Shown: positions 1 through 7,892 of the stretch, piece by piece
How positions within the stretch are numbered: position 1 is the stretch's first letter
How the letters are laid out: the number at the start of each line of letters is the position of its first letter
Origin: Marinifaba aquimaris
Lineage (GTDB): Bacteria; Pseudomonadota; Gammaproteobacteria; Enterobacterales; Alteromonadaceae
Assembly: GCF_013328345.1 (NCBI RefSeq)
Contig: NZ_JABULX010000019.1
Span: 20,041-84,040, forward strand
DNA: 64,000 nucleotides
Direction of reading: 5' to 3'
Notes under the pieces: model-generated
Databases searched by the model: none
What the model saw: the letters and a program-made list of their open reading frames with translations, nothing else
Told to the model about the DNA's origin: nothing
Translations under genes and position numbers: made by a program

Positions 1-117
1 ACCAATAATAGACGATGCGGAAATAAATCGAATGAATCGGTTTTTACTCGATGAGCGAGCGTAACGCCAGCCCACTAAGCCTGCTAAACCTAAAAAAGAA
101 TACAGTAAACGCCCCAT
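1..117 (-). CDS. lolE: Lipoprotein-releasing ABC transporter permease, LolE (N-terminal fragment)
   Basis: The first 39 codons of a gene that runs off the left edge. The reading frame is open from an ATG at 117 to the edge and encodes a start like that of LolC/LolE permeases: a short hydrophobic stretch, then Trp-Arg-Tyr-Ala-Arg and a Phe-Ile-Ser-x-x-Ser-x-Ile-Gly segment that leads into the first membrane helix. It begins 3 bp after the lolD stop, the third position of a lolC-lolD-lolE operon. LolCDE extracts mature lipoproteins from the inner membrane and passes them to LolA. The identity rests on position plus a short N-terminal match. Confidence 0.8.
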   Translation of the reverse strand, partial: MGRLLYSFLGLAGLVGWRYARSSSKNRFIRFISASSIIG

Positions 118-120
118 CCC

Positions 121-801
121 TTACTCTCTTTCTAAATGACCATTAACGAGCTTAAGCTGCCTGTCCATATGACTGGCTAATTCAAGATCATGGGTAACAA
201 ATACAAAACTCGTATCCAGTTCTTTTTTAAGTTCATCAATCAAACTAAAAATGGCTTTGGCATTTTTCTGATCCAAATTACCAGTTGGCTCATCTGCAAG
301 TACTAAACGAGGTTGATTAATGAGTGCCCGGGCGATAGCAACTCGTTGACGTTCACCACCAGAAAGTTGTGCGGGTAAATGAGTTAACCTATGCGTCATG
401 CCAACTCTGTCTAGCATTGATTGAGCTTGGTTATGGGCTTGTTTGATGTCTTTGCCAGCAATTAAAAGCGGCATTGCGACATTTTCCAGCGCATTAAATT
501 CAGCCAGTAAATGATGGAATTGATAAACAAATCCTAGGTTTTGATTACGAAATTCAGCTTGTTTTTTCTCATTTAGCTGGTGCACATCTAAACCATCAAA
601 AAGCACCTGACCAGATGAAGGAGAGTCTAACGCCCCCATAATATGTAACAACGAGCTTTTACCTGAGCCAGAGCTACCTACTATCGCTAAGTGTTCAGCA
701 GCTCCTACTTGTAGTGAAAGCTCCGATAACACTTGTAGTTCAGAATCACCTTCGTTAAAGGTTTTGCTGATATTTTTACATATTAAGATTGGTTTAGTCA
801 T
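121..801 (-). CDS. lolD: Lipoprotein-releasing ABC transporter ATPase LolD
   Basis: A 226-residue ABC ATPase that powers lipoprotein release from the inner membrane. All nucleotide-binding motifs are visible: Walker A GSSGSGKS at residues 42-49, the Q-loop near Gln94, the signature LSGGERQR around 147-153, Walker B RLVLADE at 165-171, and the H-loop His204. The length is normal for LolD and the sequence resembles the MacB/LolD/FtsE branch. It lies 15 bp downstream of lolC and 3 bp upstream of lolE, so the three are almost certainly co-transcribed and translationally coupled. Confidence 0.95.
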   Translation of the reverse strand: MTKPILICKNISKTFNEGDSELQVLSELSLQVGAAEHLAIVGSSGSGKSSLLHIMGALDSPSSGQVLFDGLDVHQLNEKKQAEFRNQNLGFVYQFHHLLAEFNALENVAMPLLIAGKDIKQAHNQAQSMLDRVGMTHRLTHLPAQLSGGERQRVAIARALINQPRLVLADEPTGNLDQKNAKAIFSLIDELKKELDTSFVFVTHDLELASHMDRQLKLVNGHLERE

Positions 802-816
802 GGCGATTATTCTGAT

Positions 817-2046
817 TTATTCATAACGTAAAATATGGGCAGGCTTAGTATTAGCTGCACGATACGCTGGATATAAAGTTGCGAGTAAACTCATACCGAT
901 GGCTGATACCGCCACCCAAGCAACTTGTTGATACTGCACGATAATAGGTAAGCCACCGAGTGAATAACCCGGTGTAGAGAATATGCCTATACCTAGAATA
1001 CGAAGGAAATCATTTAACCCATAAGCCAATAACAAGCCTAACGCTGTACCTAAAATTGCACCGAGTACCCCTTTATACAAACCTTGTAGTAAAAAGATGA
1101 CTTGTACTTTAGCGGCATTTAAACCTAACGTTTTAAGGGTTGCTATCTCGCCTTGCTTTTCAGTGACAACCATAACTAATGCTGAAACGATGTTAAATGC
1201 AGCTACCGCAATGATTAGACACAACATCAGCCACATCATGTTCTTTTCCATTTTTACTGCAGCAAATAACTTCCCTTGACTGGTGCGCCAATCTTCAATC
1301 TTAACATCTGGGAATTGTTGGCTCAGCGCTGCACTGACCTGTTTAGAATCAAACGCATCGTTTAAGTAAACTCTTAGTTCACTAACATCATCAACAGGTT
1401 GTTTTAGCAAACGCGCTAGATCATTTATATGGGTAATAACAACATGGCCATCGACTTCAGAGCCAGAATCATAAATTCCGGTCACAGTGAAGTTTCTTTG
1501 AACAGGTAAACGGCCCATAGGGGTATAAACCACTCTATCTGTGATCAGTAGACGTATTTTGTCACCTAACTTTACCCCCATTTTCAGTGCCAGCTGGCGA
1601 CCAACTATCACTTGATACTGTCGAGCGGTCAGATCATCAAAACGGCCTTGAATCATAGACTGAGCAATCAAAGCTAAATCGGCAGACTTATCAGGGTAGA
1701 TACCTTGAATAGCAACGCCTGATAAATCTTTACTCGATTGCAACATCCCCGGAGTCTGTAAAAATGGAGTCACGCCTTTAACTTGCGGGTTAGCGTCAAG
1801 CGCTTTGGTTATCAATTGTTGATTATTAGCGTTGTGCTCGGCAATCAAAATATGCGGCACTACACCTAAAATACGCTTTTTTAATTCTCCTTCAAAGCCA
1901 TTCATCACAGAAATAACGGTGATCAAAGCAGCCACACCAAGGGTTATTCCTGCAACAGAGAAAAAAGTAATGAAGGCGATGAAAGATTGCGCTTGTTTTG
2001 ACCGACTATAGCGCGAGGCAATAAAAAAACTTAGCGGATAAAACAT
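817..2046 (-). CDS. lolC: Lipoprotein-releasing ABC transporter permease LolC
   Basis: A 409-residue permease of the LolC/E (FtsX/MacB-like) type. It starts with the typical segment leading into a membrane helix (about 22-48, ending in SVMNGFEGEL). A large periplasmic domain (about 50-265) follows, then three C-terminal helices (about 270-295, 315-345 and 375-395). It is first in the lolC-lolD-lolE operon, which fits LolC rather than LolE. In the complex LolC supplies the periplasmic LolA-docking surface. It is divergent from the PilZ-like gene at 2149, so the 102-bp gap must hold both promoters. Confidence 0.92.
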   Translation of the reverse strand: MFYPLSFFIASRYSRSKQAQSFIAFITFFSVAGITLGVAALITVISVMNGFEGELKKRILGVVPHILIAEHNANNQQLITKALDANPQVKGVTPFLQTPGMLQSSKDLSGVAIQGIYPDKSADLALIAQSMIQGRFDDLTARQYQVIVGRQLALKMGVKLGDKIRLLITDRVVYTPMGRLPVQRNFTVTGIYDSGSEVDGHVVITHINDLARLLKQPVDDVSELRVYLNDAFDSKQVSAALSQQFPDVKIEDWRTSQGKLFAAVKMEKNMMWLMLCLIIAVAAFNIVSALVMVVTEKQGEIATLKTLGLNAAKVQVIFLLQGLYKGVLGAILGTALGLLLAYGLNDFLRILGIGIFSTPGYSLGGLPIIVQYQQVAWVAVSAIGMSLLATLYPAYRAANTKPAHILRYE

Positions 2047-2148
2047 AAATGAGGCATAGTCTATTATTGAAATTAAAGTGAGCTTAATCGTTAAGATTAA
2101 GTAAGTTCATGGATAATAACAGAAAACTAAGTAAAAGCTTGTATTGAT

Positions 2149-2745
2149 ATGACAGACGACGAAAAATTCCAAACGTATACAGATTATTTCAGCCAAAAAT
2201 TCGCGGTAAAAATTAACCTCGAATTATGTGATGCCAATACGCTCGCAAATTCAGAGTCTGCTTTTCTTGCTGAAATGCCTTTTGCTTTTAAATTAGCCAG
2301 TGATGTTACCGATATTGACCCACAATCATTAAATGCAATTAGACACTTGGGACCGGGGGCGGATCAACTTGCTAATTATTTACAAAAACAAACGCAAAAA
2401 ATTGATTTGATCATGTCGTATATACTCTCGCAAGAGGATGAAATTGATAACCGACAACTGACTCAAGACTTCAGTGCGGGTGGATTTACTTTAGTACATC
2501 AGCATCAATATACACTGCACCAAGCGGCTAAAGTAAAGATATTCTTAACAACCGAAGCCAGTGCCGTATATTGCTATGCGGAGCTGATCAAACAAGAGCA
2601 GCTTGACGATGAAGCGTATTTATCAACTTGGGTGTATACCCAAATTCGAGAAGACGATCGAGACATTTTGGTGACGGCTGCTTTACACGAACAAAGCAGG
2701 CAATTGCGAGCACTGAAAAAGGCTAAGCAGGCTGAAGCTAGCTAA
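2149..2745 (+). CDS. Atypical PilZ-like protein (PlzB-type)
   Basis: A 198-residue soluble acidic protein. Residues 107-112 read D-F-S-A-G-G, matching the DxSxxG half of the PilZ cyclic-di-GMP site, but no RxxxR motif is visible before it. In Vibrio cholerae the PilZ protein PlzB (VC1885) is encoded beside lolC, so the position supports the same family. That comparison is from memory, not from a search. It may be a PilZ protein with weak or no ligand binding that works by protein contacts. It is divergent from lolC and convergent with the membrane-protein gene at 2780-3211. Confidence 0.6.
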   Translation: MTDDEKFQTYTDYFSQKFAVKINLELCDANTLANSESAFLAEMPFAFKLASDVTDIDPQSLNAIRHLGPGADQLANYLQKQTQKIDLIMSYILSQEDEIDNRQLTQDFSAGGFTLVHQHQYTLHQAAKVKIFLTTEASAVYCYAELIKQEQLDDEAYLSTWVYTQIREDDRDILVTAALHEQSRQLRALKKAKQAEAS

Positions 2746-2779
2746 GCCTATCGTTTATTATTAAGCTAAAAAGCCAATA

Positions 2780-3211
2780 CTACTCTTGGCCTTCTAATTC
2801 TGCTTTTCTGGCTTTGTATTGTTTATTACCAAGCTTAAATTCAAACATTGCAACGCCATAGGTATAAAGCAATATAATGAGGTACATGGCCGCCGCAGCA
2901 CTTTGCGCGTAGTCATCTGATAAAAAGTCTTTGATGCCTAAATTGCAGCTCACCAACGCCACACCTAAAGCAATGACAGAGTTAATGAAGTGAAAAGCAG
3001 GATAACGCTTACCAAAAAAGTTGATTAGCCAAAATACACAAACAAGGATAAGTGAATAGCCAAATATTTGCTCGCCATTTTCAGAAAAAGCACTACCGGC
3101 AGCAAAACAAATAATAGAAGTTAATGCCCCCACTACAACGATAAAAGTTGAGCTGGAGTCACTGGCGCCATCCGTAAATGAAAACTTGGTTTTATATGGG
3201 TATTTATTCAA
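2780..3211 (-). CDS. Small four-helix inner-membrane protein, unknown function
   Basis: A 143-residue protein not recognised as a named family. After about 22 polar residues it has four hydrophobic segments (roughly 23-43, 48-67, 72-92 and 106-126) and a charged C-terminal tail rich in Lys, Arg and Glu. No catalytic motif or signal peptide is evident. It stands alone: its stop is 34 bp from the stop of the convergent PilZ-like gene, and the TonB-receptor terminator lies upstream. It is likely an inner-membrane protein; no function is proposed. Confidence 0.6.
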   Translation of the reverse strand: MNKYPYKTKFSFTDGASDSSSTFIVVVGALTSIICFAAGSAFSENGEQIFGYSLILVCVFWLINFFGKRYPAFHFINSVIALGVALVSCNLGIKDFLSDDYAQSAAAAMYLIILLYTYGVAMFEFKLGNKQYKARKAELEGQE

Positions 3212-3310
3212 AACTGCTATCTCCCTAGCACCATTTAACTGAGCATACCACTTTGCTTATTTGATGTATATCAAGATCACTCGAAATAAATAGCACATAA
3301 TCGCAGATGC

Positions 3311-3340
3311 AAAAAAGGCGCTGTTTAAGCGCCTTTTATA
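3311..3340 (-). terminator. Rho-independent terminator of the TonB-dependent receptor gene
   Basis: An inverted repeat with arms GGCGCT and AGCGCC, extended by A/T pairs, a 5-nt loop and a run of six T on the minus strand. It lies about 25 bp past the stop of the receptor gene. Confidence 0.85.
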
Positions 3341-3362
3341 GTGGTTTTACTTTTTTCGAGGC

Positions 3363-6050
3363 TTAAAAATAACCGCGAACACCTAGTACAAAACCACGAC
3401 CAGGTAATAACGTCTTATCTTTTAAGAAAGACGAATGTACTCGACCTTCCTCATCAAAGATATTGTTTGCTTTTGCGTAAACTGTTGTATCTACACCAGA
3501 TAAGTCAAAATGATAACTAGCGGTTAAATCAACCATAGTAAAGCTGTCAGTTGACGTTTCTTCTTCAGCAGTATCATCTTGCTCAAAGTGGTGCATGATG
3601 CTCAATTGTGCATCCCAATTGTGGACTTCATAGTCCAAAATTGTGCCTAAACGAGCATTAGGGATACGCGGTAAATTACCACCCTCATCTAACTTAGCAC
3701 GGATGTAATCACCCTGAATTGTCGCTTTTAGCTCAGAAGTAGCCTGCCACACAAATTGTGATTCAATACCATAGAACTCGCTATCAGCTTGTTCAAACAC
3801 ATAGATAGGCAAAGCTTCACCTTCGTGTTCATGCTCTTCTTCAGCGTGCATATCGTGCTCGTCATGGCCTTCGTGCTCATCGTGATGTTCATCATGGTGA
3901 TCTTCTTCTTCAATATGACCATCATGGAAAACGAGCCCTGAATCAGCTTGGTAGTAGTAATCGTCAACTTGGTTATAGAAAGCATTGATTACAAAGCCAA
4001 AATCACCTTCAAATTTGCGAAGCGTGATATCAATATTATTTGATGTTTCTTCAGTTACACCGTGGTCTGCTTGTTCAATGTGGTACTCACCATCTTCTTC
4101 GTGGATTTCATATAAAGCACCCACTTCAAATGTACTTGTGCCTATATGTAAACCATTTGAGAAAAGTTCACTTGCAGATGGCGCACGCTCAGCGTGAGTA
4201 AGTGAAACCCCTAAGTTATAGCCGTGTGTGAATTCCCAGACGATTCCTGCTGATAAACTTACTGGCGTGAAATCTTGAGTACCAAAATGTACCATTTCAT
4301 CATCGTGGTGATCATGCTCGTGTTCATGAGCGTGCTCATCTTCGTGACCGTGCTCATCTTCATGGCCATGCTCATCTTCGTGACCATGCTCATCTTCGTG
4401 ACCATGCTCATCTTCGTGACCATGCTCATCTTCATGACCATGCTCATCTTCATGACCGTGCTCATCTTCATGACCGTGCTCATCTTCGTGATGAGCATCA
4501 AAATGGAAGCTACCCGCATCAAGTTCTACACTTTCAACACGTGCACCAAATTGAACAAGTACATCACCAAAGTGTTTTTCTTCAACTAAAGCTATAGCAA
4601 AGCTTTCTGTTTCTGATGGCGGAGTAAAAGCTTCTGCGCCCATGGCATCAAAGTCTACTTTCTTGTAGTCAAACGTTAATGCACCGCGCCAGCCACCAAG
4701 TGACTGAGTTAATAAATCGACTTTTACTTGAGTAGTATCATTGCTAAATACAGTGCCTGTTTCACCGTGCTCAATTTCTTTGTGCTCGTATTCTGTGTAA
4801 CCGATTTTACCGTTAAGACCCGCAATCCACTCTGAGTCGAACTCAAGCTCTGTAATAAACTGATAGCGGTCTTGTTTTAGATCCGCATAAACATCTTCTT
4901 CCTCGTGATGCTCTTCATCGTGGTGGTCTTCGTGATCATGATCGTGTTCATCTTCATGAGCGTGCTCATGTTCGTCTTCGTGCTCGTCTTCGTGGCCATG
5001 ATCATGACCTGCGTGACTATGACCCGGAATACCATATTCTCTATCAGTTACCCCGTAAGAAAAGCCAAAGTAGCCATTATCTAGTAAGTAACTAATACCT
5101 AAGCTACCACCAATAGCTTCACTATCAGAGTTGGCAATTGTGCCATCAAAATCAGCGTGCTCTTCGTGCTCTTCTTCTGATTCGTCTTCGTGATGTTCTG
5201 GGTTAGCAGGTACTTCGACATCATCACTGTCGTGCCAGTAACCATCGATATTAAAAGCAATATTGTCAAAGCCAGAAGTGAAGTTAAATGAAGCAGTACT
5301 TTGCTCTGAAACATCAGCGTAGCTTAAGTTAAACTCACCTTCTGTTTCATTGCTTTTTGGCACGCGATTATCAACAACATTAATCACACCACCAATAGCA
5401 CCACTACCGTAGAATAACGTAGCAGGGCCGCGAAGGATTTCAATTTGTGTAGCCGTTGACGATTCAGTCGAAACAAGGTGATCAGGGCCGACACGAGAAG
5501 CATCTGCTACATCTAGACTGTTTTGCGTGATCAATACACGTGGTCCATCCATACCACGAACAACAGGGCTGGCAACTGTTGGGCCAAAGTAACTCGATTG
5601 CACACCTAATTCATTTTTAAGCGTTTCACCTAATGTTGTTGCTTGTTTGTTGCGAAGTTCATCGCCACCGATTACATCGACAGGAATAGCAGACTCAAGC
5701 ATAGATGCGTGAAGTGGAGTGCCCTCAACGTCAATCACTTCAAATACACTTGAGTGTAATTCGATAACCGCAACTTGCTGGTGTGCATTGTCTAAACGTA
5801 CATTTTTGTGTGAGTAACCCGGTGCTTCTACGTGTAATTCAAAGTTACCTTTGTGTTGATGCTCAATGATAAATTGCCCATCTTCACCAGATTTTACACT
5901 ACCTTTGTGGCCAACGAGTTCAACTTCAGCACCTGCAATAGCATTGCCTTTTGCATCAACGACGCGACCTTTGATTTGGTCTGCCATTGCTTGAAAACTG
6001 GCAACAGCAGATAACGCAAGTGCCACTTTTGACAAACGGAAAGTATTCAT
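3363..6050 (-). CDS. Histidine-rich TonB-dependent outer-membrane receptor, probable zinc (ZnuD-like) importer
   Basis: An 895-residue receptor. A signal peptide (about 1-23, cleavage after AMA) is followed by a carboxypeptidase-regulatory-like domain (about 25-105), a TonB plug (about 105-230, with LRGPATLFYGSGAIGGVINVV) and a C-terminal barrel ending in the usual aromatic residue. Four putative loops are packed with His, Glu and Asp; the longest contains nine copies of the hexapeptide HEDEHG. Such loops are known from ZnuD-like zinc receptors and favour zinc or another divalent metal. A Zur-like palindrome lies 60-80 bp upstream. The gene has its own terminator and no metal-transport partner next to it. 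Zinc specificity is inferred. Confidence 0.85.
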   Translation of the reverse strand: MNTFRLSKVALALSAVASFQAMADQIKGRVVDAKGNAIAGAEVELVGHKGSVKSGEDGQFIIEHQHKGNFELHVEAPGYSHKNVRLDNAHQQVAVIELHSSVFEVIDVEGTPLHASMLESAIPVDVIGGDELRNKQATTLGETLKNELGVQSSYFGPTVASPVVRGMDGPRVLITQNSLDVADASRVGPDHLVSTESSTATQIEILRGPATLFYGSGAIGGVINVVDNRVPKSNETEGEFNLSYADVSEQSTASFNFTSGFDNIAFNIDGYWHDSDDVEVPANPEHHEDESEEEHEEHADFDGTIANSDSEAIGGSLGISYLLDNGYFGFSYGVTDREYGIPGHSHAGHDHGHEDEHEDEHEHAHEDEHDHDHEDHHDEEHHEEEDVYADLKQDRYQFITELEFDSEWIAGLNGKIGYTEYEHKEIEHGETGTVFSNDTTQVKVDLLTQSLGGWRGALTFDYKKVDFDAMGAEAFTPPSETESFAIALVEEKHFGDVLVQFGARVESVELDAGSFHFDAHHEDEHGHEDEHGHEDEHGHEDEHGHEDEHGHEDEHGHEDEHGHEDEHGHEDEHAHEHEHDHHDDEMVHFGTQDFTPVSLSAGIVWEFTHGYNLGVSLTHAERAPSASELFSNGLHIGTSTFEVGALYEIHEEDGEYHIEQADHGVTEETSNNIDITLRKFEGDFGFVINAFYNQVDDYYYQADSGLVFHDGHIEEEDHHDEHHDEHEGHDEHDMHAEEEHEHEGEALPIYVFEQADSEFYGIESQFVWQATSELKATIQGDYIRAKLDEGGNLPRIPNARLGTILDYEVHNWDAQLSIMHHFEQDDTAEEETSTDSFTMVDLTASYHFDLSGVDTTVYAKANNIFDEEGRVHSSFLKDKTLLPGRGFVLGVRGYF
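4332..4493. repeat. 18-bp tandem repeat, nine copies, encoding HEDEHG
   Basis: Nine consecutive 18-bp units inside the receptor gene, each encoding His-Glu-Asp-Glu-His-Gly (the last ends in Ala). The units differ only at a few third-codon positions (GTG/ATG and TTCGTG/TTCATG variants on the plus strand). Whole-codon units mean that copy-number change alters loop length without breaking the frame. Confidence 0.95.
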
Positions 6051-6110
6051 TTTGTTTAAATCCCAAAAAATTTTGTAGCCGGACGGCCTAATGCTTGTAT
6101 TTTGAATTTT

Positions 6111-6130
6111 TTATGTTGCAACATAACATT
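6111..6130. promoter_or_regulatory. Candidate Zur (zinc uptake regulator) operator
   Basis: A perfect 16-bp palindrome, TTATGTTGCAACATAA, is at 6111-6126. The slightly longer stretch 6113-6129 has ATGTT, seven bases, then AACAT, the spacing of the enterobacterial Zur box (ATGTTATAnTATAACAT). It is about 60 bp upstream of the histidine-rich receptor start, where binding would block transcription. The match is by eye, and the centre differs from the consensus. Confidence 0.55.
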
Positions 6131-6214
6131 ACCTAATATGATGACAAATGCCACTTTATAAGGCAATACTAATCAAGATTTATTATCATTTAGGATTAAC
6201 CAGCTTTGGCAAGT

Positions 6215-6538
6215 TTAGCTAACTAAAATGGCCATTTTGCATGAAAGTTGTTGCTGTAGTTGTAGCGCTTCTTGGCTAATTTCAAAGCGTTTACTACCTT
6301 CTGTTCGCTCAGGAAGCTGGTGCTCAATTGAGCAAAGTGCTGCACTGACTTTCTGACGGATAAGAAATAAATTAATGTCATCTAAGGTAAAAGCATTGAT
6401 AGTTACCTTCACCTCGAAGCCCTGCTCTTGCTCAAGCGGCTTATGAGTCGCATCCATGACTTCACTACGAAAAGTCAAAGCTTGTAATTTATCTAAACCT
6501 CGAATGACAAAAAAAGAAATGAGCTGCTGGTTAGACAT
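6215..6538 (-). CDS. Small hypothetical protein coupled to the NatB-type permease
   Basis: A 107-residue soluble protein of unknown function. The ATG at 6538 is chosen because AGGTGA lies 6 bp before it; an upstream in-frame start would overlap the preceding gene. It follows the permease stop by 4 bp, so the two are likely translated from one mRNA. No membrane segment, signal peptide or known motif is seen; the middle is an alternation of beta-like and amphipathic helical stretches. It lacks any Walker motif, so it is not the missing ATPase. Confidence 0.65.
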   Translation of the reverse strand: MSNQQLISFFVIRGLDKLQALTFRSEVMDATHKPLEQEQGFEVKVTINAFTLDDINLFLIRQKVSAALCSIEHQLPERTEGSKRFEISQEALQLQQQLSCKMAILVS

Positions 6539-6542
6539 AGAA

Positions 6543-7751
6543 TCACCTAAAGAGTACTGCTTCACGCTTAAACCAAAACATGGTAAAAGCGAGCATTAAC
6601 ATAGCCATAGCCACCTGACTTAGCCAAACAAAACCGACTAAAACCAGATCGAATTGACCTTTTAAGATCTCTTTGACAGATAAAGCCACATTAGTGATCG
6701 GAACCCAAGCCCATTGCCAATCAAGGTTAATACCAGGCAACATAGCAATCACTAAAGGGGCAATCACCAAGATAGTCAGAGGGCCCATATAATTTTGTGC
6801 TTCTTTAAAGCTTCTCGCATAAATGGAAATAGCTAATACTAAGGCTGAAAAGAACAGCACCACAGGAATAAGCATCACTAATGCAAGCATCATATCTATT
6901 ACGCCCAAGGTTTTTACAATTTCCACAACGGCTTCAACCGCAAGTGCTTGAGCAAAAATAAAGCCCCAGAGTAATAAACTAAGAACAGTCATAAAAGCAC
7001 AAGTAAATGACGTGGTTACTATGGTCAAAAATTTACCTAACACAATTGCTACACTATGTGTGGGCGTAATAATAAGCGACTCTAATGTGCCGTGCTCTTT
7101 CTCACCTGCACCTAAATCGATTGCAGGATAAATAGCGCCCATTAAGCAAAGCGGTAAGATAATATAAGCAATAATGCCACCGAGTTGAGTGCCCAAAGAT
7201 TCTTTCTTTTTGGCTATATCTTTCTTTTCCAAAACAATAGGCTGAATAACCCCTTGATACTGTGATTCATTTAGTCCAAGTGCATTGAACTTATCGCTAG
7301 TGATCTGTTGGTTAAATTTCTCAACTAGCCGATAGACTCTAGACCAAACAGAGCTGGTCAATTCAGCATTATTAAAGTGGAGCTGCCAATGACTTTGGGT
7401 GTGTTGCTCAAGCTCAGATTGATGCGTGTCTGATACCGCTAAAACAAAATCGACCTTACCTGCTCTTAACCATTGCTCCCAAGTCGCGTTTTGCTCTTGA
7501 GCACTAGGCTCAAAAAGGCTAAAACTGTCATCTGCTTTCATCAGCTTGGCAAAATCAGCAGCTTGTTCTTCGTTGGCAATATAATAATTTAATACACGTG
7601 TTTGTTCTTGCTGTACCTGTTTACCCGCTAAAACGGCAACGGTACCAAATAAGGCAGGAAAAATAAGCAGTGGCAGCACCACCATAAAAACGAGTGTTTT
7701 TTTATCGCGCAATAGCTCAAGTAGTTCTTTTAAAAATATGGTTTTAATCAT
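6543..7751 (-). CDS. ABC-2 type permease, NatB family (orphan)
   Basis: A 402-residue membrane protein of the NatB (COG1668-like) sodium-export permease type. One N-terminal helix (about 20-42) follows the typical start KELLELLRDKKTL. A large extracytoplasmic domain (about 45-185) and five or six C-terminal helices (about 190-400) follow. The GAGEKEHGTLESLIITP segment (about 215-231) is typical of ABC-2 permeases of this type. NatB normally pairs with an ATPase, NatA, from the adjacent gene, but none is present here: upstream is thiI with a terminator between, downstream only the small unknown gene. The ATPase may be encoded elsewhere. The substrate is unknown. Confidence 0.8.
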   Translation of the reverse strand: MIKTIFLKELLELLRDKKTLVFMVVLPLLIFPALFGTVAVLAGKQVQQEQTRVLNYYIANEEQAADFAKLMKADDSFSLFEPSAQEQNATWEQWLRAGKVDFVLAVSDTHQSELEQHTQSHWQLHFNNAELTSSVWSRVYRLVEKFNQQITSDKFNALGLNESQYQGVIQPIVLEKKDIAKKKESLGTQLGGIIAYIILPLCLMGAIYPAIDLGAGEKEHGTLESLIITPTHSVAIVLGKFLTIVTTSFTCAFMTVLSLLLWGFIFAQALAVEAVVEIVKTLGVIDMMLALVMLIPVVLFFSALVLAISIYARSFKEAQNYMGPLTILVIAPLVIAMLPGINLDWQWAWVPITNVALSVKEILKGQFDLVLVGFVWLSQVAMAMLMLAFTMFWFKREAVLFR

Positions 7752-7857
7752 CGAGTAAACGCGTCCTTTTGAGCGAGATGAATGTAGATAAAGCCGCGAT
7801 AATTTAGCTTATTTGATAAGAAGAATCAGTAAAAAAACAAAAGATGGACGAAGATAA

Positions 7858-7889
7858 AAAAATGGCTGCATCAATTTGCAGCCATTTTT
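7858..7889 (-). terminator. Rho-independent terminator of thiI
   Basis: A 13-bp perfect stem (centre ATGGCTGCA / TGCAGCCAT) with a 6-nt loop, flanked by A and T runs. It is just past the thiI stop and separates thiI from the NatB-type permease. Confidence 0.88.
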
Positions 7890-7892
7890 TAA

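Noticed and set aside
4275..4589. A plus-strand reading frame of 104 codons with a hydrophobic repeat, and a minus-strand one at 4259-4522, across the HEDEHG repeat
   Set aside because: Both are other-frame readings of the 18-bp repeat in the receptor gene. Their periodicity follows from the repeat, and neither has a ribosome site.
6181..6193. A Fur-like half site (ATGATAAT) upstream of the receptor gene
   Set aside because: Only one half matches in AT-rich DNA and the other arm is absent; the Zur-like palindrome nearer the gene is much better.
7752..7857. A search for a missing ATPase gene or fragment beside the NatB-type permease
   Set aside because: The 106 bp are AT-rich with no Walker-like coding potential; nothing supports a broken natA here.
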